Shown here: positions 10,974-21,100 of the stretch, one piece after another
Layout of the letters: every line of letters starts with the position of its first letter
Numbering within the stretch: the first letter of the stretch is position 1
Notes under the pieces: generated by a model
Database searches by the model: none
Seen by the model: the letters and a program-made list of their open reading frames with translations, nothing else
What the model was told of the DNA's origin: nothing
Assembly: GCA_027924585.1 (NCBI GenBank)
Contig: BSBM01001719.1
Location: 31,478,001-31,542,000 of the forward strand
Origin: Larix kaempferi
Taxonomy: Eukaryota; Streptophyta; Pinopsida; Pinales; Pinaceae
DNA length: 64,000 nucleotides
Direction: 5' to 3'
Translations under genes and position numbers: made by a program

Positions 10974-11629
10974 TGTTGGAATCGATTTAATACTTAGAGG
11001 GGGGGTGAATCAGTATTAACGCATTGATCAACAATTTTTACCTTCTTTAACATATTAGTCTTAACATAATATTGATCTTTAGTTATGCATCCAATATAAA
11101 TAAAATCATTCATCCATATATGCACCAAGACAAAGAACACCTAACACATACGATTTTGACGTGGAAACCCAAATGGGAGAAAACCACAAAATGCTCTTTT
11201 GTAATGAAAATATTACATTCAAGGAAGCATTGACTTCCCGTTGTTACCAGCACCGGCCCCCTAGTTTTACAGGTCTCGACCTAAAGGAAGCATCGAATCC
11301 TTGTGTTCTCTAGCACCCACGGGAAGGAGTCTATGACCTCCTACGCCTTGCCCCATCCTATAGCCCATAGATCCAAAATAACATGTTTCCTTACTGAACT
11401 TCCAACATGCGCACACTTTTGATATTATGATGTTTTTCCTACTATGTGCACCTTTTGTATGTAGTCGTATTGTTGTCACTTCTCTACATACATCACTTGA
11501 CTTCTCATTCCACTCAAACTTCATTCTGTTAATGAATCACTTCATATTTCATGTGCTACTTCATTTGTTGTAGTTTGTGCCATTGATTAGCTGTGTCATT
11601 CTGCTACTTCGCAACTACACTAACCAACA
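10974..11629 (-). repeat. Copia 5' LTR (656 bp)
   Basis: The minus-strand LTR starts TGTTGGTTAG at 11629 and ends ATTCCAACA at 10974, giving TGTTGG...CCAACA termini. The primer binding site lies just beyond the inner end. The duplicate at 49743-50398 is also 656 bp. No partner 3' LTR exists in the window because the element is cut after gag. Confidence 0.75.
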
Positions 11630-12017
11630 GATACTGTGCTTCATTTGATAGCATGTTGATATGAGATTGTGAACTGGTATCAGATGTAACTGCGCACTTA
11701 CTAATATGTGTCCATTCGGTTTAAGTGCCACAGTATTTCAAACAATCTACGACATGTTGTGAATTATATGATTCATCCTTTCGGTTTAACGCACTTGCCT
11801 CATATCATCCTAATCATGATGCACATACCATATTCTACTGATGTTCTGTTGTTCCACATCTGATGGACTTCTTTACGTCGCACACTTCACTTCAACCTTT
11901 GTGCATCAGCTAAATTTTTTTGCATCTACTGATATACCTCATTTCAGTCTCTATGCTTCTTCCTTCCAAAACATATATTTACTATCTGTGTGTTTCTTGT
12001 GCTACTATCATTTGGTC
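11630..12017. other. Unassigned flank between copia LTR and gypsy element
   Basis: 388 bp, T-rich, with no coding signal. It ends in TGGTC (12013-12017), the left target duplication of the gypsy element, and continues across that element as spacer S at 18157. It is therefore the left half of the sequence that received the gypsy insertion. Confidence 0.6.
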
Positions 12018-12392
12018 TGTTAGGAACCCATATCTTTACTTTGTTAGTATGTTGTTGTTGGACGCATATGCTTTGTAAGTCGTCCCGTAGTATTTTTTGA
12101 TCAATAGTTTGTGTTATTGTTGTTGGCGCATATGCTTTGTAAGTCGCCCGTAGTATTGTTGATCCATAGTTTGTAACGGCCCATGGTTTCAACCCATAGT
12201 ATTGGCGCCTAGAATTAGTATATAAGTGTGTGTTGAGACCTATGAAGGCACCGTGAAGTTATTTGTATTGAGCTTGCTCAAAGGAGGTTGCCCCCTCGAA
12301 GTGGCCTGTGATCAATATAAAAGTGATTCTGAGTTCTGTCATTTCTGCTATTTCGCGTATTCTTGTTAATTAATTGTTGCAGGTGCCTCACA
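12018..12392 (+). repeat. Gypsy copy 1, 5' LTR
   Basis: 375 bp, TGTTAGGAACCC to GTGCCTCACA. U3 contains two tandem units of about 60 bp (12052-12112 and 12117-12174), each with GCATATGCTTTGTAAGTCG and TTTGT at the end. A TATA-like box TATATAAG is at 12219-12226, about 45 bp downstream of the second unit. The base at 12206 is C, as in the 5' LTR of copy 2; all three 3' LTRs have T there. Confidence 0.95.
12219..12226 (+). promoter_or_regulatory. TATA-like box of gypsy LTR promoter
   Basis: TATATAAG lies roughly 200 bp into the LTR, downstream of the U3 tandem repeats, at the place expected for the element's RNA polymerase II promoter. It is conserved in all five LTRs of this family in the window. 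Transcription is inferred only. Confidence 0.55.
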
Positions 12393-12394
12393 TC

Positions 12395-12406
12395 TGGTAT
12401 CAGAGC
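12395..12406 (+). other. Primer binding site, gypsy copy 1
   Basis: TGGTATCAGAGC, two bases after the 5' LTR end, complements the 3' end of initiator methionine tRNA, the standard primer of plant Ty3/gypsy elements. Confidence 0.92.
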
Positions 12407-13426
12407 ACTTTCTTGGGCTCGCTGGGTGAAATTTCTGCGAAATTTTTTTTTCGCATCTGTTGCAGGTTCGGATTTGGGAATAATCCCTATCCGCTTAACT
12501 GTGGGATGTACTTGGGCATAAGCCCTAAAACTCATTGTGAGGAGTACCACAGGAACCCCGAAGTAGCTGGCCCATTGAGAGGACCTGCCGGCGAAAAGGG
12601 CAACGACCCCTACCTGATTGACTAGTTCCCACCCGTGAGGTAAACCAAGAGCTGTCGTTTGTGGAAAAGCGGTTATCAGTTTTACCTGAGCCGTGGAGTG
12701 AGGGGTACTGCCCCAATATGCAAGCCGTTAGACAGCATTGGTGGCCAAGTGAAAACCCTGAACTGTTAGGAAGCCGCACATACCTGGGGTCCATATCTAC
12801 TTTCAGCTGAACTATTGTCGATCACTGCTGCACCGTTTCAGATTCATTTTGCAAGCCGTTCCAGATCCAGCCGTTCGGCGTTGTTCCAGAATCCTTCGAA
12901 CCAGAGATCCCATTCTGCACGCAAATCCGTAGCCGCTCCAGTCTGTAAAAAAAAAATAATAATAAAAAAATAAAAATAAAAATTCTGTTTTTTCTCCATA
13001 TCTCCCTTGTTTTACCTCTGTTTTCCTTGAAAATTTCAAGGAACCCCTGTCATTCCATTCTGCATATTTCATCCCTGAGGACCCTATCCTCAATTCCCTT
13101 TCCTACAGCCCGAAATCCCACATTTTTCTATTTTTAGGGTTTGCCATAACTTCCTCAGATTTCACCCAATCACCTTCAATTTTTACCACAGAGTTCCTTT
13201 CTGAATTCTGCTTCTTTGCTCCCCTCTGCCAAATTTTCCCATCCTTTCACCCCGCTGCTGAAATCCTCATTTTTGCTTCCCTGTCTATCCAACAGTGTCC
13301 AAAAAATGAGTCAAACCCCAATTACCCTTCTGTTTTTCCCAAATCCAAATTTTCCTTTACTGAAATAGTTCTTGTTTTTGTTTTCTTGCCCAGTCAAAAA
13401 AAAAAAAATAAAAAAATTCCCTGGTT
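12407..13426 (+). other. Gypsy copy 1 untranslated leader
   Basis: About 1 kb between the primer binding site and the gag start. It holds an A-rich interruption near 12947-12981 and another just before the ATG (13397-13418), but no credible open frame on the plus strand. Compared with copy 2 it has an extra segment of about 48 bp near 12657-12705. Confidence 0.7.
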
Positions 13427-16400
13427 ATGGTTGTCACCCGTGCAGGAGCAAAAACCATGGAGGAAGCCCTTGCAGCCATCCAAGCCAAACTCCAGGATCT
13501 GGATGAAAAATTTATTGGTCTCCATCTTGAACATTCAACTATGAACAACAAACGGCAGTCCGAGTCTTCAGTAGACAATGGGTTCTCTTCTTCCAGCAAT
13601 TTCCGTGGTCCGAAGCTTGATTTTCCTCGCTTCAATGGTACCGATCCAACTGGATGGATCTATCGTGCAGAACAGTATTTCAATCTGCATAATACTTTTG
13701 ATGTCAACAAAGTTCCGTTGGAGTCCTTTCATTTGGAACAGGAATCTCTTCAATGGTACCGTTGGTACATCAAGGCTCATCCAGAGCCCAACTGGCCAGA
13801 CTTTTGCCAGCTCCTTTTGCAACGATTTGGTCCTAGTGCTTTTGATGAATTCACAGGAGCCCTCACTAAACTTCGCCAAAATAGCACTATGAGAGAGTAT
13901 CAAACCAAATTTGAGAATCTAGCCAACCACACCGAAGGATTGTCTGATGAATTTTACCGGAGTTGTTTTATTAGTGGTCTAAAGGATGCCATCCGCTCTG
14001 AGGTCAAAATGTTCTGTCCCAACATAATGATGGAAGCACTCGGGTTGGCTAAATTGGCAGAACATAAGATTGCAGCCCAACAACGCTCCAAGCCCACTTT
14101 TGTTCCCTTCCGAAATATGGGTTCTCAACGACCACCTATACCGCAGGCTCCTCGACCAACTCCTATCAAGCGTTTGTCTGAAACAGAGATGCAAGCACGC
14201 AGAGAAAAGGGTCTTTGCTATAATTGTGATGAGAAATTCACTCGGGGACATAGATGTGTTCAACAAAAGCTCTATCTCTTGGATGTGGAGTCTCCGCCTG
14301 CCTCTGAAATGGGTGACGAAGATCTAGAAACACTAGATGCACCGGTCGACATTCAGGAACCGCCTATTGACCCTCCGTCTCAGGATAACCAGCTAGAGAT
14401 ATCTCTCCATGCTTTAGCTGGAATCACCACCCCCCAAACAATGTGGGTCAGGGGTTACTTCAAAAAGCTTCCTCTTACAATCCTCATTGATTCTGGTAGC
14501 ACTCATAATTTCATTGACCCTCGGATCGCCAAACAAGCTGATTGTTTTATCCATCCTTGCTCCAACTTTGAAGTCATGGTTGCCAATGCGGGCACCTTAC
14601 CTTGCAAAGGGAAGTGTCGAAATGTGCGTATCTCTATGGGAGATTATACCTTGCGCTCTGACATGTTTGCCTTGCCCTTAGGCGGATGTGATGTGGTTTT
14701 GGGCGCTCAATGGCTACGCACACTCGGCCCTATCTTATGGGATTTTGCCGAACTTTGGATGCAGTTTTCCCTCAATGGACACAAACACACATTGACAGGA
14801 TTACAACCAGGTTCTCTCAGCATCATCAGTTCACATCGCATGGAAAAACTCCTCAAGAAGAATTCACATGGTATCATCGCTCAGATCCATTCCATCCAGA
14901 TGCAACCATCAGCGGTCTCCACTACTCCTTTGGATCTACAACAAATTCTGGATCGATATACAGGTGTCTTTGCTAAACCAGTGGGATTACCACCTTCCAG
15001 GCCAGAAGACCATCGTATTCAGCTCCTTCCTGGCAGCGCTCCTCCCAACATCAGGCCCTATCGCTACCCATTCCACCAAAAAACGGAGATTGAAATGCTC
15101 GTTCGGGACTTATTGAAGCAAGGTATTATTCGCCCAAGCACTAGTTCCTTTTCTTCTCCAGTTATTCTCGTCCGCAAAAAATATGGGTCATGGCGCCTCT
15201 GCATTGACTTCCGAGCACTTAATCACCTCACCATCAAGGATAAGTTTCCAATTCTTGTTGTTGATGAACTTCTTGACGAGCTTCATGGGGCTCACTTTTT
15301 CTCCAAGTTGGATCTTCGTTCTGGGTATCTTCAAATTCGGGTTCATGAGGATGATATTCCTAAAACAGCTTTCCACACACATGATGGCCATTATGAGTTT
15401 TTGGTCATGCCCTTTGGCCTCACTAATGCTCCTTCCACATTCAAGGCCTTAATGAATAAAATATTTCGACCCTACTTGCGGAAATTCATTCTGGTATTCT
15501 TTGATGATATCCTCATCTATAGTAAAACATGGGATGAACATCTCCAGGATTTGGATCTTGTCATGCAACTGTTCTCTGACCATCATCTCCATGCCAAGCA
15601 GTCTAAATGTGTTTTTGGACAAAAGGAAGTTGAGTATCTCGGGCACATTATCTCAGCACAAGGGGTTCGTGTGGATCCTGCCAAAATCGACGCCATGAAC
15701 AATTGGCCACGTCCTCAGACACTCAAGAGCCTTCGTGGTTTTTTGGGGTTGAATGGCTACTACCGCAAGTTTGTCAAGGATTATGGGAAGATTGCAGCTC
15801 CATTAACTGCTCTATTGAAAAAGGATGCTTTTACATGGACACCTGCTTCTCAGTGTGCATTTGACAAACTAAAACAAGCTATGTGTACTACACCTGTGCT
15901 AGCTATGCCCGATTTTTCCAAGCCCTTCACTATTGAGAGTGATGCTTGCGGCAATGGACTTGGTGTTGTTCTCCTTCAAGATGAACACCCCATTGCGTTC
16001 ACCAGCAAAGCCCTTTCAGGTAAGAATTTAGTTGCCTCTACCTATGAGAAGGAAATGATGGCTATTTTGCATGCAGTACAGAAGTGGCGTCCATACCTAT
16101 TAGGGAATCATTTCTGCATCAAGACTGATCACCAGAGTCTGAAATATTTCTTGGACCAGCGTGTCTCCTCCCCGGCACAACAGAAATGGGTTAGCAAACT
16201 CATGGGTTATAGCTATGAGATCACTTACAAGAAGGGTAAAGACAATATTGTGGCAGATGCTCTTTCTCGCACATTTGGTGCCCAAGGTTCTCTTTCAGCT
16301 ATTTCTATGCCTGTTCCAAATTGGTTGCAATCTGTTCAACAGGGTTATGTCAATGACTCTTCCTTATCTCAGATCATCCAATGCTTGACCAAAAACCCTT

Positions 16401-17629
16401 CTGTTGTACCACATTACTCTTGGGATGGTGCTTCTCTGCGATACAAGGGTCGTCTGGTGCTTCCCCAGAGCACAGATCTTCAACAGGATTTTTTCTATGA
16501 ACTCCATGCTTCTCCATCGGCCGGGCACTCTGGGTTCCTCAAAACATATGAACGAGCACGGCGTAACTTCTTTTGGCAGGGCATGAAAAGGACAATTCAA
16601 CAGATGGTGGCCGAATGTGATACCTGCCAGCACAATAAGGGTGAAACAACACTCGTTCCAGGATTGCTTGAACCCTTGCCCATACCTACACGGATTTGGA
16701 CAGATATTTCTCTGGATTTCATTGAAGGGCTCCCTAAATCTGGCAGGAAGACAGTGATTCTCGTTGTGGTTGATCGCCTCTCCAAATATAGTCATTTTTG
16801 CGCTCTCAGTCATCCCTATACAGCCTCCTCAGTTGCTCAAATTTTTATGGACCAGATCTTTCGTCTTCATGGCATCCCTTCTTCCATTGTCTCGGATCGT
16901 GATGCGACTTTCACCAGTCATTTTTGGACAGAACTATTTCGCCACACTGGCACCAAACTGAAGATGAGTTCAGGGTATCACCCACAAACAGATGGTCAGA
17001 CTGAAATTGTCAATAAATGCTTGGAAACTTATCTTCGTTGCTTCACCTCAGAACAACAACATCAGTGGGCAAAGTGGCTCCCTCTTGCTGAATGGTGGTA
17101 CAATACCTCTTACCACACTGCCTCTAAAATGACCCCATATGAAGCAGTCTATGGTCAAGCACCTCCAGCTATTCTTCCATACACCCCCACCAGTTCACCA
17201 GTTCAGGAAGTTGACACGGTCCTTCGCAACCGCAATCATATTCTTCGCATTTTGCGGGATAATCTTCACATGGCAAGAAATCGCATGAAGCAACAAGCGG
17301 ATCAGCACCGTTCAGAGCGCACGTTTCAAGTCGGCGATATGGTTTTTCTTCGTCTCCAGCCGTACAAACAATCCTCCTTGAAACTCAAAGGGCATCGTAA
17401 GCTTGCTCCAAAGTTCTATGGGCCATATCGGATTCTTCAGAAGATTGGGTCCGTTGCTTATAAATTGGAACTTCCTCCTTCTTCCCACATTCATCCAGTC
17501 TTTCATGTCTCTTGTTTGAAGAAAGTTCTTGGCACCAACATCAGCGGCCAGACAATTTTACCCGAACTGGATAATGAAGGATCCATCCTTTTGGAGCCAG
17601 AGGCCATCCTCAATCGGCACACGCGTTAG
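13427..17629 (+). CDS. gag-pol: Gag-pol polyprotein of Ty3/gypsy chromovirus-type element, copy 1
   Basis: One uninterrupted 1400-codon frame that would supply capsid, protease, reverse transcriptase, RNase H and integrase. Domains in order: retrotransposon gag core (about residues 75-200); CCHC-like knuckle CYNCDEKFTRGHRC (264-277); aspartic protease ILIDSGSTHNFID (about 353-365); RT with LCIDFRALN (about 590) and catalytic VFFDDILIYS (about 690); RNase H starting FTIESDACGNGLG (about 833); integrase zinc finger with the HASPSAGH and CDTCQ pairs (1025-1066); DDE core at WTDISLDF, SDRDATF and HPQTDGQTE (1090-1190); GPY/F-type C-terminal module (1303-1370). The first ATG after the leader was chosen. 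Some usually conserved residues are altered (for example KKYGSWR where copy 2 has KKDGSWR, and SGYLQ where it has SGYHQ), so an open frame need not mean an active enzyme. The frame stops at TAG just before the chromodomain. Confidence 0.93.
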   Translation: MVVTRAGAKTMEEALAAIQAKLQDLDEKFIGLHLEHSTMNNKRQSESSVDNGFSSSSNFRGPKLDFPRFNGTDPTGWIYRAEQYFNLHNTFDVNKVPLESFHLEQESLQWYRWYIKAHPEPNWPDFCQLLLQRFGPSAFDEFTGALTKLRQNSTMREYQTKFENLANHTEGLSDEFYRSCFISGLKDAIRSEVKMFCPNIMMEALGLAKLAEHKIAAQQRSKPTFVPFRNMGSQRPPIPQAPRPTPIKRLSETEMQARREKGLCYNCDEKFTRGHRCVQQKLYLLDVESPPASEMGDEDLETLDAPVDIQEPPIDPPSQDNQLEISLHALAGITTPQTMWVRGYFKKLPLTILIDSGSTHNFIDPRIAKQADCFIHPCSNFEVMVANAGTLPCKGKCRNVRISMGDYTLRSDMFALPLGGCDVVLGAQWLRTLGPILWDFAELWMQFSLNGHKHTLTGLQPGSLSIISSHRMEKLLKKNSHGIIAQIHSIQMQPSAVSTTPLDLQQILDRYTGVFAKPVGLPPSRPEDHRIQLLPGSAPPNIRPYRYPFHQKTEIEMLVRDLLKQGIIRPSTSSFSSPVILVRKKYGSWRLCIDFRALNHLTIKDKFPILVVDELLDELHGAHFFSKLDLRSGYLQIRVHEDDIPKTAFHTHDGHYEFLVMPFGLTNAPSTFKALMNKIFRPYLRKFILVFFDDILIYSKTWDEHLQDLDLVMQLFSDHHLHAKQSKCVFGQKEVEYLGHIISAQGVRVDPAKIDAMNNWPRPQTLKSLRGFLGLNGYYRKFVKDYGKIAAPLTALLKKDAFTWTPASQCAFDKLKQAMCTTPVLAMPDFSKPFTIESDACGNGLGVVLLQDEHPIAFTSKALSGKNLVASTYEKEMMAILHAVQKWRPYLLGNHFCIKTDHQSLKYFLDQRVSSPAQQKWVSKLMGYSYEITYKKGKDNIVADALSRTFGAQGSLSAISMPVPNWLQSVQQGYVNDSSLSQIIQCLTKNPSVVPHYSWDGASLRYKGRLVLPQSTDLQQDFFYELHASPSAGHSGFLKTYERARRNFFWQGMKRTIQQMVAECDTCQHNKGETTLVPGLLEPLPIPTRIWTDISLDFIEGLPKSGRKTVILVVVDRLSKYSHFCALSHPYTASSVAQIFMDQIFRLHGIPSSIVSDRDATFTSHFWTELFRHTGTKLKMSSGYHPQTDGQTEIVNKCLETYLRCFTSEQQHQWAKWLPLAEWWYNTSYHTASKMTPYEAVYGQAPPAILPYTPTSSPVQEVDTVLRNRNHILRILRDNLHMARNRMKQQADQHRSERTFQVGDMVFLRLQPYKQSSLKLKGHRKLAPKFYGPYRILQKIGSVAYKLELPPSSHIHPVFHVSCLKKVLGTNISGQTILPELDNEGSILLEPEAILNRHTR

Positions 17630-17746
17630 CTTCTCTCTCGCTCTATCACAGAGGTCTTAATTCAGTGGCACGGCATGCAACCAGAGGATGCTACATGGGA
17701 ACCACTCCTTCAGACTCAACAACAATTTCCACATCTAAAGCTTTGA
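17630..17746 (+). pseudogene. Chromodomain-like segment behind in-frame TAG, copy 1
   Basis: Directly after the TAG at 17627-17629 the same frame continues for 38 codons to a TGA at 17744-17746 and encodes a chromodomain C-terminal half with ITEVLIQWHG and EDATWEP motifs. Chromodomains sit at the integrase C-terminus of chromoviruses and steer integration to particular chromatin. Here the domain would be made only by stop readthrough. The stop is present in all three copies. Confidence 0.75.
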
Positions 17747-17763
17747 GGACAGATCTTTTTTTT

Positions 17764-17776
17764 AAGGGGGAGGGGA
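17764..17776 (+). other. Polypurine tract, gypsy copy 1
   Basis: AAGGGGGAGGGGA immediately precedes the 3' LTR and would prime plus-strand synthesis. It is identical in the other two copies (1571-1583, 56473-56485). Confidence 0.92.
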
Positions 17777-18151
17777 TTTTAGGAACCCATATCTTTACTT
17801 TGTTAGTATGTTGTTGTTGGACGCATATGCTTTGTAAGTCGTCCCGTAGTATTTGTTGATCAATAGTTTGTGTTATTGTTGTTGGTGCATATTCTTTGTA
17901 AGTCGCCCGTAGTATTGTTGATCCATAGTTTGTAACGGCCCATGGTTTCGACCCATAGTATTGGTGCCTAGAATTAGTATATAAGTGTGTGTTGAGACTT
18001 ATGAAGGCACCGTGAAGTTATTTGTATTGAGCTTTCTCAAAGGAGGTTGCCCCCTCGAAGTGGCCTGTGATCAATACAAAAGTGATTCTGAGTTCTGTCA
18101 TTTCTGCTATTTCGCGTATTCTTGTTAATTAATTGTTGCAGGTGCCTCACA
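17777..18151 (+). repeat. Gypsy copy 1, 3' LTR
   Basis: 375 bp. The first bases read TTTTAGG where the other LTRs have TGTTAGG, so the terminal TG needed for integrase recognition is lost at this end. It is followed by the target duplication TGGTC (18152-18156). Confidence 0.93.
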
Positions 18152-21100
18152 TGGTCCTCGTGCACTTGTGTATCTACTGCATTCTTCTTTTTTGTCTTCA
18201 TGCAACTATCACATATCTATGGCATCATTCCATACACCATCGTCTATATCATTCGTCTTCTTGCACACACTCGGATCCTTGCTAGATTATACTATTCTGT
18301 ATCTCGATCCTGTTATGCCCCGAATATAATCTTGTATCTTCCACTTAGAATCTCTTTGAACTCACCATCAATCTTACTTCTAATCTCCAACTTGCTTCCC
18401 TTTTTATACATGGCCTGCATAGATTGTATGTCCACAAGTTGGTTGTGGCATTCCTTATTCCTTGCTTCGCGGATTGTGCTTATGCCACATGTCATGTTCT
18501 ACACCGCTAATGTGTCCTTCCTTTGTGGGTTCTACGAATATATGGTCCTCGATTTGATTGAATTCCACCCTTACTGTACCATCACTTTTGGGTCTTGCAC
18601 ACCGTTAATGTTTCAATGCTTTTAAAAAATTTATGCATATGTGATCTTTGACTTGGTAGGACTTTGACCCTTGCAGTACCATCACTTGTGGTACTTACAC
18701 ACTTGTTGTGTCATCAGTTGTGTATTTTTCTCATATACTAACTTAAACTACTACACCCTTCTCATGACTTGTGCACTTTCAGGACTTGCATAACTTGCTC
18801 AACCATCTCTTGTTCCATGCTGCTTGTGCACTCCACTTGACTTACTTGCACACACTAGAATGTTCTCTTGAGTTGCTTAGGCACACTAGACTTTGTCCCA
18901 TGTATTCTTTGGATTTCTTGCACACTCTTCATTCTTCTGTCCAACCAACCCTTTAGCTTGTTCCTTGAAGTACTATGACTAGATGGACTTGTGACCTGCT
19001 CAAGTACATGTGCCTTATGTACTTATTCAAAATGGATATGCATGGTGTACTCCTCGACACACTTCTTCATATTGGATGCAACTTCTATATATACTTCTTC
19101 ACATTGGCATCCATATCCTTCACCATATTCCTTGTGCATATACTTCTTCAATGTGGATTTACTATACTTATTCAAGCTGGCATGGGAATGATGAATCCAC
19201 TTGACTTTAGTTGACATCAATAATCAAACTGAATCAGTTGACATCCTCTTGGACATTAGTTGACATCAATGAAAACCAAAGTTCAACACCAAGTATATGC
19301 ATGACTATAGATAAATACTCAAGTAGACGCACTTGGTCATATGTATCGTCATCTCTTCTAATTGTGTAGCCTTGTGTGAAAACACTATGTGACATAAAAG
19401 TCATTCCTAAATCTGACATAACCAAACTGTTTATTCAGTTTGGTTACAACTAGATATTCTTTCTAGGTGTACTATGTATTCAGTTTGGTTATACTTTTAA
19501 GTCCCATCTAGGAGTTTTGTGGTTCCTTGAACATTAATAAAGTTATCATATCTTATCTACCATTTTAACTAAATAGCTACTTTAATAGAAAAATATTTTT
19601 TAAAATTCTAAATGCCTACATAAAACGATGCTTCAAGTAATAGATCATTGGTAGTTGACAAGGATGACCAAATTGCATCCATTGTTGAGCATAACCCAAG
19701 TTCTATTGAAATTCCATAATACACTTCTAGAGGTCATCACATGATGCTAGATAACAATTCAAAATGGTTGTGATAGATGGTTAAGTCAATACTGAGATTC
19801 CCACAAGCATTGATGAGATACCTCATGGACCCATGATATAGCTAACTTGGGAGCTGAGCACAAGCATGCACACTTCCTCATCAATGCGGCTGATGATATA
19901 GCTAACTTAATGTCTAGTTTTCATTTCCGGAATTTGCCAAAACATGAGTATTGCTCTCAACATATTGTCTGAATGTTGGAATTCTATGTTAAAAATTGAA
20001 AATGTAATTTTGAAACATATCAAGCAACAATAAAATCAGTGGTTCTCCAAATGTTTGATATCATAGTTTGTAGAAATTTATGTTGTTGTACTCTAAGAAG
20101 TACGTCCGAAGTGTTAATACTACATGAAGGTATTATCACACCTAACAACTTGTCTGGAGAGATTTTTTATTATACTTATGGTGAAGACATACTTATTATG
20201 ATTATGGTGAAGACATACAAGAAGGGACCGATTTGCAGATTTACCATAGGCGAATTGTGTTATTTTTAGAGAAGCTCTCATTTGTGTTTTCCAAATATCT
20301 ACTTGTATACCTCTAAACTGCTCCTGAAGGGGAAAACTTTCATTCCATGCATCTCTATTGGAATGATTATATTTATAAATTATGATCATCAAACTCACGT
20401 ATTATACTAACATAATTGATAGAAATGGAAGAAAGTTGAATCCTTTTACATGTTAGTTACTACTATATTGAGGATTGAAGCTACAAAGCATGACAATGGG
20501 AAGCTGAGTAATCCTTCAATTTTTAGGAGGGATATGCAAAGCAAGTATGGAAGGATTCTGTGATGGAGGAGTAGAATGTTTGGGAGACAACTTCAAATCC
20601 CAGTATGGAATTATTGATTAATTCTAGGAATGCAATTGATGGAAGCATTGAAAATACCAAAGGTAAGTTTGCTTCTAAAGGATTCTCTCAAAAATAGGAT
20701 GCTGACCTTCATGAGAATTTTTCTCTAGTTTCCAAAGGATTTAAGGTGCATGGATGGGATACTCATATTTGCAAGATGATGAAGGCCCTTAATAATCCAA
20801 TGCATGTAACACTAGCTTGCTATTTCAGGGTTGATGTTTTTTTACTCAATTTGGACTTTCTTGGAGTTGTGTAGATTTTACTTTTTGGTTTTTTGATACA
20901 CTCATTCGGGTCCTCTATGTAGATGAGTTTACCATTGTAGGAAGTTCTAAACATCTCATGTTGTGGTATGAGAAGAAAAAGGCCTGTGATTTTGACATGA
21001 AGGACATTAGAGTTTGGTAGGTTGTTGATGCAGGATTCCTTGAACAAAGGAAGTACACCTTGAATGCTCTAAATAGATTTCAAAGTACGGAGGGGAGAAT

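Larger units (their letters stand above)
12018..18151 (+). mobile_element. Complete Ty3/gypsy chromovirus-type LTR retrotransposon, copy 1
   Basis: A 6134-bp element with two 375-bp LTRs, a methionine-tRNA primer binding site, a 1-kb leader, one open gag-pol frame, a post-stop chromodomain and a polypurine tract. The five-base duplication TGGTC flanks it (12013-12017 and 18152-18156). The LTRs differ at about nine positions by my reading. Neighbouring DNA, including the target duplication, is repeated around copy 2 at 50787-56860, so the two copies arose by block duplication. Confidence 0.95.

Noticed and set aside
13568-13903. Open frames antisense to or out of frame with gag-pol (many between 13568 and 17506, and in copy 2)
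   Set aside because: They are shadow frames of a real coding region, with no independent motif.
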